Positions 1 through 6,995 are shown, counted from the stretch's first letter. The stretch: 8,033 nt of DNA from JANQKX01 sp039028695 (GCA_039028695.1 JBCCHN010000184.1:1-8033), one strand, 5' to 3'. The notes: a model not told the origin generated them from the sequence alone. Translations and numbers: made by a program.

Positions 1-130
1 GCTTTGCGTATTTGGCTCATCGTTCTTCCTTCTATTCGATCTTTTGATCACATAGGAAAGCTCGATGCAAAAGTCACCCTTCAAGGGCTTTCAAGGTCAA
101 AAAGGGGAGACGCAGTCCAATGGGACAAGT

Positions 131-586
131 TTACTTTGGATCCGGTGCTTGAACGCGCAGAAATACGATTGTGCGCCCAAGCGCGCTCTTATCCTTTAGG
201 GACAAGCTTATCACCTTTTCCCGCACCTCGAATTGGCGCAACAGGTAGCTATCGGGGTGATTGACCCTTTGATCCGATACCATCGTCGCGCCGAAACCAA
301 AACAGACCTCCAAGTCCTGGCTCAAGCGATCAAAATGCGCCTGAGCCGCCGGATCTTGAAGATCGTGGTCCCATTGGCAAAGGAATAACGGGCCGGAGAG
401 TTCCTTCAGATAGCGACAGGTCTTTCCTTCACCAGCCTGCCACGGCTGGGAAGCCGGCACCTCGGGCCACTTTTCAAGGACAAGGGACAATCCATCGCAA
501 AGCCCCTCGGCCCGCGCCGGATCAGGGCCAAATCCAGTGCATGAAGCAACGAAAAAAATCAACAGGGCGCGCGCTAAAACAGCCAT
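131..586 (-). CDS. Small exported cysteine-containing protein of unknown function
   Basis: A 151-residue protein I do not recognise. The N-terminus looks like an export signal: Arg6, then a hydrophobic stretch at about residues 7-15 (ALLIFFVAS). Two processing routes fit. V13-A14-S15-C16 matches a lipobox, which would make it a lipoprotein. Alternatively A24-R25-A26 before Glu27 fits signal peptidase I and would give a soluble periplasmic protein. The remaining chain has four cysteines (30, 57, 70, 95), enough for two disulfides, and no later membrane segment. The ATG at 586 is the only reasonable start: an in-frame TGA lies six bases upstream of it. No strong Shine-Dalgarno is visible. The gene lies 112 bases downstream of gabD in the same direction with a hairpin between them, so co-transcription is uncertain. 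The signal-like N-terminus and coherent cysteine pattern argue for a real gene. No function is claimed. Confidence 0.72.
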   Translation of the reverse strand: MAVLARALLIFFVASCTGFGPDPARAEGLCDGLSLVLEKWPEVPASQPWQAGEGKTCRYLKELSGPLFLCQWDHDLQDPAAQAHFDRLSQDLEVCFGFGATMVSDQRVNHPDSYLLRQFEVREKVISLSLKDKSALGRTIVFLRVQAPDPK

Positions 587-636
587 GGTTCAGGCTAACC
601 GAAAAAAGCCACAGCTCGCCAGCAAAATGGGAAACT

Positions 637-658
637 CCCCGGACCAATGGGACCGGGG
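637..658 (-). terminator. Candidate terminator hairpin after gabD
   Basis: The arms CCCCGG (637-642) and CCGGGG (653-658) pair perfectly. After one mismatch two further C-G pairs (644-645 with 649-650) close a small loop. The hairpin starts 40 bases past the gabD stop. On the minus strand it is followed by a broken T-rich stretch (AGTTTCCCATTTT), not a clean U-tract, so termination may be partial. It separates gabD from the small exported gene at 131-586. Confidence 0.5.
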
Positions 659-698
659 TGCTGGTGAATATTTGAACCTAAGCGCCGAGGGTGGTCGC

Positions 699-2156
699 TC
701 AAATCCCGCCCATGCAGAGGTATTTGATCTCAACGAAGTCATCGATGCCGTATTTGGAGCCTTCACGGCCCACACCGGATTCCTTGATACCGCCGAAGGG
801 CGCCACCTCATTGGAAATGATGCCCGTGTTGATGCCCACGATACCGCTTTCCAAGCCTTCGCTGACGCGCCAAACCCGGCCCAGATCGCTGGCATAGAAA
901 TAGGACGCCAGGCCGAATTCGGTATCGTTGGCCATTGCAATGCCCTCTGCCTCGCTGCTGAAGCGGAACAAAGGAGCCACCGGGCCAAAAGTTTCTTCCT
1001 TGGTCACTTTCATGTCGGTGGTCACACCGGTCAACACGGTGGGTTGAAAGAAGCTACCGCCCAGGGCATGGCGTTCGCCACCCACGGCGACCTTGGCGCC
1101 CTTAGCAACCGCATCGGCCACATGTTCCTCAACCTTTTCAACCGCCGCCATATCGATGAGAGGGCCTTGGTTGGTCCCCTCGGCCATGCCAGAGCCAACC
1201 TTTAGGGCCTCGGTCTTTTCCGCCATGCGAGCGGCGAATTCATCGTAGACCCCGTCTTGAACCAGAATCCGATTGGCACAGACGCAAGTTTGACCCGCAT
1301 TGCGGAACTTGGACATCATGGCTCCCTCAACCGCCGCATCCAGATCCGCGTCGTCGAACACCAGGAAAGGCGCGTTGCCGCCCAGTTCCATGGAGACCTT
1401 TTTGACCGTCGCCGCACACTGTTCCATCAAGGTCTTGCCGATTTCGGTGGACCCAGTGAAGGAGAGCTTACGCACTGTCGGGTTAGAGGTCATCTCGCCG
1501 CCGATGGCGCGAGCCGAGCCGGTAACCACGTTGATGATACCCGCCGGAATTCCCGCTTGATCGGCCAGTTCGGCTAAGGCGAGCGCTGAATAAGGCGTCG
1601 CGGTCGCGGGCTTAATGACCACCGGGCAGCCGGCGGCCAAGGCCGGCGCGCACTTGCGGGTGATCATGGCATTGGGGAAATTCCAGGGGGTAATGGCCGC
1701 CACCACGCCGATCGGCTGTTTGATGACCACGATTCTTTTGTCGGCTTGGTGACCCGGGATGACGTCGCCGTAGATGCGTTTGGATTCTTCAGCAAACCAC
1801 TCGATGAAGGAAGCGCCGTAGACCACCTCACCCATAGACTCTGCCAAGGGCTTGCCCTGCTCCAAGGTCATCAATTGGGCCAAATCGGCCTGGTTGGCGA
1901 TCAGCAGGTCATACCACTTGCGCAAGAGAACGCTGCGTTCCTTGGCGGTCTTGGCGCGCCACGCCGGCCAAGCTTTTTCCGCAGCCTCAATGGCCCGGCG
2001 GGTTTCATCGGCGCCCAGTTTGGGAATGGTGCCCAACACTTCCCCGTCAGCGGGGTTGGTCACCTTGATGGTGCCGCCGTCATCAGCATCAACCCATGCG
2101 CCATCAATATAGCACTGTTGGCGGAATAGTTTCGGATTTTGCAAATCTACGCCCAT
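699..2156 (-). CDS. gabD: NADP-dependent succinate-semialdehyde dehydrogenase GabD
   Basis: Oxidises succinate semialdehyde to succinate with NAD(P)+, the last step of 4-aminobutyrate (GABA) breakdown, in the cytoplasm. The 485-residue product follows E. coli GabD (482 residues, from memory) almost throughout. Visible aldehyde dehydrogenase landmarks are TPWNF with the oxyanion Asn at about 159, IKPA (Lys182) in the cofactor site, FTGSTEIG at 233-240, the general-base Glu at about 257 in ELGGNAPF, and GQTCVCANR with catalytic Cys291. The second cysteine, Cys293, matches the redox-switch pair known in E. coli GabD. The C-terminal substrate-site segment GINTGIISNEVAPFGGIK is intact. I chose the ATG at 2156: it aligns with the family N-terminus (LFRQQ), has a GGAG box 7 bases upstream, and lies about 46 bases after a promoter candidate. 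The frame stays open to 2264, but that extension matches nothing in the family. No aminotransferase (gabT) or transporter is adjacent, so substrate supply is not evident locally. Confidence 0.95.
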   Translation of the reverse strand: MGVDLQNPKLFRQQCYIDGAWVDADDGGTIKVTNPADGEVLGTIPKLGADETRRAIEAAEKAWPAWRAKTAKERSVLLRKWYDLLIANQADLAQLMTLEQGKPLAESMGEVVYGASFIEWFAEESKRIYGDVIPGHQADKRIVVIKQPIGVVAAITPWNFPNAMITRKCAPALAAGCPVVIKPATATPYSALALAELADQAGIPAGIINVVTGSARAIGGEMTSNPTVRKLSFTGSTEIGKTLMEQCAATVKKVSMELGGNAPFLVFDDADLDAAVEGAMMSKFRNAGQTCVCANRILVQDGVYDEFAARMAEKTEALKVGSGMAEGTNQGPLIDMAAVEKVEEHVADAVAKGAKVAVGGERHALGGSFFQPTVLTGVTTDMKVTKEETFGPVAPLFRFSSEAEGIAMANDTEFGLASYFYASDLGRVWRVSEGLESGIVGINTGIISNEVAPFGGIKESGVGREGSKYGIDDFVEIKYLCMGGI

Positions 2157-2160
2157 TGCG

Positions 2161-2168
2161 CTTCTCCC
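2161..2168 (-). promoter_or_regulatory. gabD ribosome binding site (decides the start)
   Basis: On the minus strand this reads GGGAGAAG, with the GGAG core (2164-2167) ending 7 bases before the ATG at 2156. It supports that ATG over the in-frame upstream starts, the longest of which would begin at 2264. Confidence 0.75.
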
Positions 2169-2208
2169 GAGAATTCTGGCCATCGCCGGCCTTGTGAGTT
2201 CCGGCGCG

Positions 2209-2236
2209 AGTATAGTAACGCGCCCCAGAAAGGCAA
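2209..2236 (-). promoter_or_regulatory. Candidate sigma70-type promoter for gabD
   Basis: On the minus strand, TTGCCT (2231-2236, four of six matches to TTGACA) is followed after 16 bases by TATACT (2209-2214, five of six matches to TATAAT). Initiation would fall near 2202, giving a leader of about 46 bases that contains the GGAG box. The -35 hexamer lies inside the first copy of the adjacent 14-bp repeat. This is a motif match only. Confidence 0.55.
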
Positions 2237-2265
2237 TCGGGGAAAGGCAATCGGGGAAAGGCAAT
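2229..2265. repeat. 14-bp tandem repeat, about 2.6 copies
   Basis: The unit AAAGGCAATCGGGG occurs exactly at 2229-2242 and 2243-2256, followed by a partial third copy (nine bases) at 2257-2265. On the minus strand each copy contains TTGCCT. The array overlaps the -35 region of the gabD promoter candidate. It could be a set of regulator sites or a slippage-prone microsatellite-like array. Confidence 0.85.
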
Positions 2266-2479
2266 TGCTGCCTGCTGTTAAGGGCGCGCCATCCCCGTTT
2301 AGGAGCCAGAAAGAAGCCCAGTCCTTGAGATCATTTGCGCCCCACCCCATATATGAGGCCATCGGCAAGCCGGCGAATGGCACTTTTCTAACCGAAAGAC
2401 GTGCGATAACCGGCTCATAATAAAAGAAAAAAACACTTTATAGGAATTTAGATACAGGGTCAGGAGATAAGAGGAATAC

Positions 2480-3181
2480 ATGGGAATCGTTGAGACCATC
2501 GCCATATCAATGGGCCTCGCGTGGGCCAGCGGTATCAACCTCTATGCCACCCTAGCAACGCTCGGCATCCTAGGCGCCACGGGCAACATGATCCTGCCCG
2601 AACATATGCAGATCCTGGCAGATCCAGCGGTCATTGCCGCTGCCGGCTTCATGTATTGCGTAGAATTTTTTGCAGACAAGACCCCGGGCGTGGACACGAC
2701 CTGGGATACGCTTCACACTTTTATCCGCATTCCCGCCGGAGCGGTGCTAGCGGCGATGGCCATGGGCCAGGTCAGCCCGGCCGCGGAACTGGCCGCCCTA
2801 ATCGTCGGTGGCGGTTTGGCCGGCATCAGCCACAGCTGCAAGGCCGGCACCCGAGTCCTAATCAATACTTCGCCCGAGCCCTTTAGCAACTGGACCGCCT
2901 CGGTCACCGAGGATGTAGTCGTGATCGGCGGCTTATTGACCGCAATCTATCATCCTTCGGTCTTCATTGGCCTGTTGATCGTTTTTATCTTATTGGCCAT
3001 TTGGTTGTTGCCAAAAATTTGGCGAGGGGTGAAAGCCCTCTTTGGGAGGCTGAGAATGGCCTTTGGGGGTCGAGGTACCGCGACGGACCGGGCAAACCCG
3101 GCGGCTGATCCTCAGGGCCTTTTCCAACCGGCATTGCTGGAGGCCGGTCAAAGCAAACAGGACCCGCCAAAATCTCCTTAA
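2480..3181 (+). CDS. DUF4126 family multipass membrane protein
   Basis: A 233-residue inner-membrane protein of a family I recognise by its conserved segments. These are SGINLY (17-22), the block from VEFFADKTPGVD to HTFIRIPAGA (61-88), a glycine-rich helix with GGGLAGISH (110-118), and RVLINTSPEPFSNW (125-138) followed by an acidic ED. Hydrophobic spans fall roughly at 5-33, 48-62, 84-117, 145-158 and 160-179, with conserved acidic and proline-containing motifs between them. The molecular function of DUF4126 is not known to me. The tail after about residue 185 is basic, then Gly/Ala/Pro/Gln-rich and probably disordered; it looks less conserved. The ATG at 2480 is preceded by GAGGA at 2471-2475, and AGGAG lies further up. 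The next plus-strand gene begins 55 bases after the stop, so the two may share a transcript, though nothing in them shows a shared task. Confidence 0.9.
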   Translation: MGIVETIAISMGLAWASGINLYATLATLGILGATGNMILPEHMQILADPAVIAAAGFMYCVEFFADKTPGVDTTWDTLHTFIRIPAGAVLAAMAMGQVSPAAELAALIVGGGLAGISHSCKAGTRVLINTSPEPFSNWTASVTEDVVVIGGLLTAIYHPSVFIGLLIVFILLAIWLLPKIWRGVKALFGRLRMAFGGRGTATDRANPAADPQGLFQPALLEAGQSKQDPPKSP

Positions 3182-3236
3182 TCCGACCGAACACAACGCC
3201 GCTCTTTTCACCCCTAGATTTTTGAGAACTTTGGCA

Positions 3237-3572
3237 ATGAGAAACCTTTGCCTGGCCCTGACATTGGCTCTGACAGTGGCCCTGGTCGCTCCGACGATAA
3301 CGGCGATGCCAGCGAGCGCGCAGGAGGTCTGCTTGCCGCAAGTCAATCGTGTCCTGGCACAATTGGATATCGACCCAGAAGAGACCCGCCGCATAAGCGT
3401 CGCCCTAAAGCGCGAATTGACCGGAGAAGGACCTCGGTCGGCGGGCATAGACGCCTGGGTACGCCTGACCGATTGCTCAGGCGCGCTGGTTATTGAAATG
3501 TCGGAGAACTGTCACCTACGCCAACTTTATACCAGGGGCAACTGCTCCATCCCTAACCTGCCTCGATATTGA
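3237..3572 (+). CDS. Short exported four-cysteine protein of unknown function
   Basis: A 111-residue protein with a clear Sec signal peptide: Arg2, a hydrophobic core at about residues 4-23 (CLALTLALTVALVAP), and an Ala-Ser-Ala site at 26-28 before Gln29. The mature chain of about 83 residues has four cysteines (32, 80, 92, 103), which suggests two disulfides in the periplasm. The segment at 44-62 (DIDPEETRRISVALKREL) looks helical and the second half looks more strand-like. I do not recognise the family. The frame is open upstream to 3063, but that part overlaps the DUF4126 gene and would bury the signal peptide, so I chose the ATG at 3237. The ribosome binding site is weak (GAGAA in the upstream A/T stretch). 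The gene converges on glmS with about 100 bases between the stops. It resembles the exported protein at 131-586 only in being small with four mature cysteines; I see no alignment. Confidence 0.75.
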   Translation: MRNLCLALTLALTVALVAPTITAMPASAQEVCLPQVNRVLAQLDIDPEETRRISVALKRELTGEGPRSAGIDAWVRLTDCSGALVIEMSENCHLRQLYTRGNCSIPNLPRY

Positions 3573-3642
3573 CGGCACAGATTTTTTGCAGCGGCATCTT
3601 TTAGCGCAAGGCTAGCCGAGGCCCATGTCACAAGGTCAATTT

Positions 3643-3664
3643 GGTTCGGCCATACGGCCGGACT
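3643..3664 (+). terminator. Candidate hairpin between convergent genes
   Basis: GGTTCGGCC (3643-3651) pairs with GGCCGGACT (3656-3664) around the loop ATAC. On the plus strand this gives nine pairs, two of them G-U. On the minus strand the wobbles become A-C mismatches, so the structure favours the plus transcript, that of the gene ending at 3572. The sequence after it (AGGGCTTTATT) is only weakly T-rich, and the glmS stop is 7 bases away. I found no better terminator in the 98-base convergent gap 3573-3670. Confidence 0.35.
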
Positions 3665-3670
3665 AGGGCT

Positions 3671-5494
3671 TTATTCCACCGTAACCGACTTGGCCAAATT
3701 ACGCGGCTGATCCACGTCAGTCCCCTTGAGGGCGGCGGTGTGATAAGACAGCAACTGAACCGGAATTGTGTAAAGGATCGGGGCCACGAAGGGATCGATC
3801 TCAGGCAGCTCGATGCAATGCTTAGCAAGATCGCCGACTTTTGCGATGCCCGCCTTATCAGACAATAGGATTACCTGACCGCCCCGCGCGTGCACCTCCT
3901 GAACGTTCGCAGCGGTCTTTTCAAATAAAGGCCCGGACGGCGCGCAGACGATCACCGGCACGTCTTCATCGATCAGGGCGATGGGACCATGTTTCATCTC
4001 GCCAGCTGCATAACCTTCGGCATGGATGTAACTCAGTTCCTTTAGTTTTAGAGCACCCTCCAAGGCGATGGGGAATAAAAGACCGCGACCGAGATAGAGG
4101 ACGTCACGGGTATAAATGAGGTCGGCCGCAATGGTTTTGATTTGATCATCGTGCTGCAAGACGTCGGTGATCCTCGCCGGCACTTCCGTCAGGGCATGTG
4201 TCAGCCGTGCTTCCATTTCATCGGAGACCACACCTCGGGCGCGCCCCACTGCTATTGTCAAACAGGCTAAAACCGTCAACTGAGTCGTAAAGGCCTTAGT
4301 GGAAGCGACACCGATTTCCGGACCTGCCAAGGTGGGCAAAACGGCATCAGATTCGCGGGCGATCGCGCTTTCCGGCACATTAACCACCGAGAGGATGGAT
4401 TGGTTCTGAGACTTTGCATACCTGAGAGCGGAAAGGGTATCGATGGTTTCGCCGGACTGAGACACAAACAAGCTTACGCCCCCTTCCGGCATGGGGGCTT
4501 CGCGGTAGCGGAATTCAGAGGCAATGTCGATCTCGACCGATTGGCGGGCAATCTGTTCGAACCAATATTTGGCAACTGCCGTTGCATAATACGCTGTTCC
4601 ACAAGCGCAGCAGGTTATGCGGGAAATAGAGGAAAGATCGAAAGGAAGGTCAGGCAACTGAACCGAACGATCCATGGGATTAACCATGCTTTGCAAAGTG
4701 TCCCCAATTACTGCCGGCTGCTCAAAAATTTCTTTTTGCATAAAGTGCCGGTATTGACCTTTTCCGATCATAGCCCCGGATAAAGCGGTTTGCTTAACTT
4801 CACGCTCCACGGGACGGTCGGTATGATCAAATACTTGGGCGCCACCGCGGGTCAATTCGACCCAGTCACCCTCTTCAAGGTAACAAATTTGATCGGTCAG
4901 GGGCGCCAGCGCCAATGCATCAGATCCCAGAAACATCTCACCACTGCCAAAGCCGACGGCAAGCGGCGAGCCGCGGCGCGCACCAACCATCAAGTCATGC
5001 CGTCCGGTGAAAATTATGGCGAGTGCAAAGGCACCTTCCAAGCGCTTCAAGGAGGCCGCAACCGCCTCTTGCGGGGTCATCTGCTGGTTAAGGTGCTCGG
5101 TGATGAGATGAACAATCACCTCCGTATCGGTTTCCGTTTCGAAGCTATGACCGCCCGCCTCCAGCTCTTCGCGAAGCTCTTGAAAATTCTCTATGATACC
5201 GTTGTGCACGACCGCAACCCGATCACTCGCATGGGGATGGGCATTGGCCTGGGTGGGGCGTCCATGAGTGGCCCAGCGGGTGTGCCCAATGCCAATCGTA
5301 CCCTCAATGGGGTTTTGATCGACCAGGTCCGAGAGGTTCACCAGCTTGCCTTCCGCTCGGCGTCGGTCGATGTGACCATTGCAGAGCGTGGCAATTCCGG
5401 CTGAATCGTAACCGCGATATTCCAGGCGCCTTAAGCCCTCCACCAAGAGGGGGGCCACGGGTGCGTCACCAAGGATCCCGATTATTCCGCACAT
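3671..5494 (-). CDS. glmS: Glutamine-fructose-6-phosphate aminotransferase (isomerising) GlmS
   Basis: Makes glucosamine-6-phosphate from fructose-6-phosphate and glutamine, the committing step to UDP-GlcNAc, in the cytoplasm. The 607-residue length is close to E. coli GlmS (609, from memory). The N-terminal class II glutaminase domain starts MCGIIGILG, with Cys2 as nucleophile once Met is removed. It also shows RRLEYRGYDSAG (22-33), HTRWATHG (71-78), HNG (97-99) and ETDTEV (121-126). Two SIS sugar-phosphate domains follow. The first carries CGTAYY (298-303), SQSGET (345-350) and GPEIGVASTK (391-400). The second carries YLGRG (467-471), Glu486, and HAEGYAAGEMKHGP with His502. The C-terminal DQPRNLAKSVTVE supplies the active-site Lys602. 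All key residues are present. The start is fixed by the catalytic Cys2; GGGAAGG lies just upstream. It is the second gene after glmU, 67 bases away. I see no glmS ribozyme in the leader; known control in proteobacteria is by other means. Confidence 0.97.
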   Translation of the reverse strand: MCGIIGILGDAPVAPLLVEGLRRLEYRGYDSAGIATLCNGHIDRRRAEGKLVNLSDLVDQNPIEGTIGIGHTRWATHGRPTQANAHPHASDRVAVVHNGIIENFQELREELEAGGHSFETETDTEVIVHLITEHLNQQMTPQEAVAASLKRLEGAFALAIIFTGRHDLMVGARRGSPLAVGFGSGEMFLGSDALALAPLTDQICYLEEGDWVELTRGGAQVFDHTDRPVEREVKQTALSGAMIGKGQYRHFMQKEIFEQPAVIGDTLQSMVNPMDRSVQLPDLPFDLSSISRITCCACGTAYYATAVAKYWFEQIARQSVEIDIASEFRYREAPMPEGGVSLFVSQSGETIDTLSALRYAKSQNQSILSVVNVPESAIARESDAVLPTLAGPEIGVASTKAFTTQLTVLACLTIAVGRARGVVSDEMEARLTHALTEVPARITDVLQHDDQIKTIAADLIYTRDVLYLGRGLLFPIALEGALKLKELSYIHAEGYAAGEMKHGPIALIDEDVPVIVCAPSGPLFEKTAANVQEVHARGGQVILLSDKAGIAKVGDLAKHCIELPEIDPFVAPILYTIPVQLLSYHTAALKGTDVDQPRNLAKSVTVE

Positions 5495-5527
5495 GAGTTA
5501 CCTTCCCTTTCACCTTCCCACACAAAT

Positions 5528-5554
5528 ATCCGATGACAGCATAAAGCATCGGAT
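5528..5554 (-). other. Perfect hairpin in the glmU-glmS gap
   Basis: ATCCGATG (5528-5535) and CATCGGAT (5547-5554) are exact reverse complements flanking an 11-base loop. On the minus-strand transcript the hairpin begins 7 bases after the glmU stop and ends 33 bases before the glmS ATG. There is no U-tract after it (ATATTTG), so it does not look like a strong terminator. It could be an RNA processing or stability element, or an attenuating structure that sets the glmU/glmS ratio. Confidence 0.6.
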
Positions 5555-5561
5555 GATCGTC

Positions 5562-6899
5562 TTATTTAGCCCGCTTCGGCGGCCGGGCCTCGCGAAACAG
5601 TTTTGCGCGCCCAGATAAATTGGTTTGTCGCCCCCGGCCCAGGGCCAAATCATCTGCCGGGATATTCTCGGTTATGGTGCTGCCGGCCCCGACTATGACG
5701 CCATCGCCGACCGAAACGGGCGCCACCAAAGCCGTATTGGACCCAATAAAGGCGCCTGCACCAATGGCCGTGCGATGCTTGGCAAAACCATCGTAATTGC
5801 AGGTGATGGTTCCCGCGCCAAGGTTGGCTTTGGGGCCGACATCGGCATCACCCACATAGGCCAGGTGATTCGCCTTAGCCCCCTCGCCCATATTCGCGTT
5901 CTTGATCTCGACAAAGTTACCGATATGGACATTCTGCGACAAACTGCTGCCGGGGCGTAGGCGGGCAAAGGGTCCAATGCGTGCACCAGTGCCAATTTCC
6001 GTCCCTTCAAGATGGCAAAACGCGCGGATCAGTGCATCCCGTCCGACCCGCACGCCGGGGCCGAAAAAGACGTTGGGCTCGACCACCGCTTCTCCGTCGA
6101 AACGGGTGTCACTGGAAAGCCAAACCGTGTCCGGATCGAGGAATGTGACACCATCCGCCATGGCCCGGGCGCGTAAGCGCCCCTGCAAAATTTTTTCCGC
6201 CTGGGCCAGTTCCTTGCGGTCGTTAACTCCCAAGACTTCCTGAGCGGAGCCTTCAACCATCGCCGCCGGACTGCCATTCGCGTAAGCCGACGCAAATACA
6301 TCGGTCAGGTAATATTCACCTTGGGCATTTCGGTTATCGAGGCGCGCAATCAGATCGAAGAGAACATCACGCGCACCCAAAACCATACCGGCATTGCACA
6401 GACCAATGGCGCGTTCCTCCGCCGAGGCATCCTTATATTCCACAATCCGCTCAATATGGTCGCCGTTACTGATCACCCGGCCATAACGTGCCGGATCTGA
6501 CGGTCGAAAGGTCAGGCCGACCATTTTGGTATCGCAGTCCCGAGTGGCCCGCATGGCCTCCAGGGTCTGCACCGTGATGAGAGGAACATCCCCGTACAGG
6601 ATTAAGACATCGCCAACGTGGTCGCCCAGAGCATTTTTTGCGCAGGCGACGGCGTGGCCCGTGCCCAACCGATCCTGTTGCACAACGGTGCGATGGGGCT
6701 GGGCGGCATTCGCGACCTGCTCCATGTCTGGGCCGACCACAACAACAATTCTATTTGGCCCCAGCGCACTCACCGTATCGATAACGTGTCCGAGCATGGG
6801 CTTGCCGGCCAAGGGATGCAGGACCTTTGGCAGTCGGGATTTCATGCGAGTACCTTGGCCCGCAGCCAAGATGATGACGGCAAGATCAGAGTCGGTCAT
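5562..6899 (-). CDS. glmU: Bifunctional UDP-GlcNAc pyrophosphorylase / GlcN-1-P acetyltransferase GlmU
   Basis: Acetylates glucosamine-1-phosphate with acetyl-CoA and then couples it to UTP, giving UDP-GlcNAc for peptidoglycan and lipid A. The N-terminal uridylyltransferase fold shows LAAGQGTRM (11-19), Lys25, QQDRLGTGHA (74-83), YGDVPL with metal-ligand Asp104, EYKDA (154-158), the NAG at 169-171 and GVND (224-227). The C-terminal left-handed beta helix, about 255-410, shows repeating hexapeptides. It keeps the acetyltransferase residues: Arg315, Lys333, NHLAYVGDAD with His345 as the likely base, and CNYDG (367-371). The tail is short and basic (PPKRAK). The start is not certain. The ATG at 6899 gives 445 residues and the usual family N-terminus. 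A TTG at 6923 would add eight residues. Neither has a clear Shine-Dalgarno, and I prefer the ATG. It precedes glmS on the same strand, the same order as E. coli glmUS. Confidence 0.96.
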   Translation of the reverse strand: MTDSDLAVIILAAGQGTRMKSRLPKVLHPLAGKPMLGHVIDTVSALGPNRIVVVVGPDMEQVANAAQPHRTVVQQDRLGTGHAVACAKNALGDHVGDVLILYGDVPLITVQTLEAMRATRDCDTKMVGLTFRPSDPARYGRVISNGDHIERIVEYKDASAEERAIGLCNAGMVLGARDVLFDLIARLDNRNAQGEYYLTDVFASAYANGSPAAMVEGSAQEVLGVNDRKELAQAEKILQGRLRARAMADGVTFLDPDTVWLSSDTRFDGEAVVEPNVFFGPGVRVGRDALIRAFCHLEGTEIGTGARIGPFARLRPGSSLSQNVHIGNFVEIKNANMGEGAKANHLAYVGDADVGPKANLGAGTITCNYDGFAKHRTAIGAGAFIGSNTALVAPVSVGDGVIVGAGSTITENIPADDLALGRGRQTNLSGRAKLFREARPPKRAK

Positions 6900-6982
6900 G
6901 GGTAGCGCAAGAGTGGATGTCAAACCGCAAAGCGAAAGCTCAAATTAAAAAAAATTAACCAAAACAATATGATCCCAATGGT

Positions 6983-6995
6983 TGTCAATGTGACA
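6983..6995. promoter_or_regulatory. Short inverted repeat upstream of glmU
   Basis: TGTCA (6983-6987) and TGACA (6991-6995) are perfect reverse complements around ATG. An overlapping looser pair, GTGA (6990-6993) and TCAC (7001-7004), is spaced by seven bases. It lies about 85-95 bases upstream of the glmU start, where an operator could sit. It is short enough to occur by chance, and the spacing does not match the CRP/FNR consensus. Confidence 0.25.

Larger units (their letters stand above)
2157..2479. other. Divergent intergenic region between gabD and the DUF4126 gene
   Basis: A 323-base stretch with no gene I can support. The gabD side holds its ribosome binding site, a promoter candidate and a 14-bp tandem repeat. 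The side facing 2480 is A/T-rich from about 2415 to 2460 and ends in AGGAG (2462-2466) and GAGGA (2471-2475) ahead of the DUF4126 start. I found no convincing -35/-10 pair for the plus-strand gene. Short open frames here on both strands lack coding character. Confidence 0.6.

Noticed and set aside
75..105. Terminator after the exported gene ending at 131
   Set aside because: The only self-complementary stretch (CCCTTCAAGGG) leaves almost no loop and has a short, interrupted T-run.
4..264. Plus-strand open frame of 86 codons at the left edge, and a shorter ATG frame at 64 with an AGGAAAG box
   Set aside because: Both overlap the minus-strand exported gene, resemble no family, and the shorter one ends after about 44 codons. 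The box is probably chance.
537..1205. Long plus-strand open frame of 222 codons opposite gabD
   Set aside because: It is antisense to an unambiguous gabD with full family similarity. The product has no recognisable features and is explained by GC-rich codon structure.
2157..2264. N-terminal extension of gabD to an upstream start at 2264
   Set aside because: The added residues do not match GabD proteins, they include the promoter candidate and the tandem repeat, and the ATG at 2156 has a good ribosome site.
3063..3236. Extension of the four-cysteine protein upstream to 3063
   Set aside because: It overlaps the DUF4126 gene in another frame and would place basic, non-signal sequence in front of a clear signal peptide.
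4790..5404. Plus-strand open frame of 204 codons opposite glmS
   Set aside because: It is antisense to the glutaminase and early SIS part of glmS and has no family features or ribosome site.
5495..5561. glmS ribozyme or riboswitch in the glmS leader
   Set aside because: The 67-base gap is too short, shows only a simple hairpin, and this ribozyme is typical of Gram-positive bacteria.
6945..6958. CtrA-like site (TTAA, six A, TTAA) upstream of glmU
   Set aside because: The CtrA consensus has seven bases between the TTAA halves and here there are six. In an A/T-rich tract this is likely chance.
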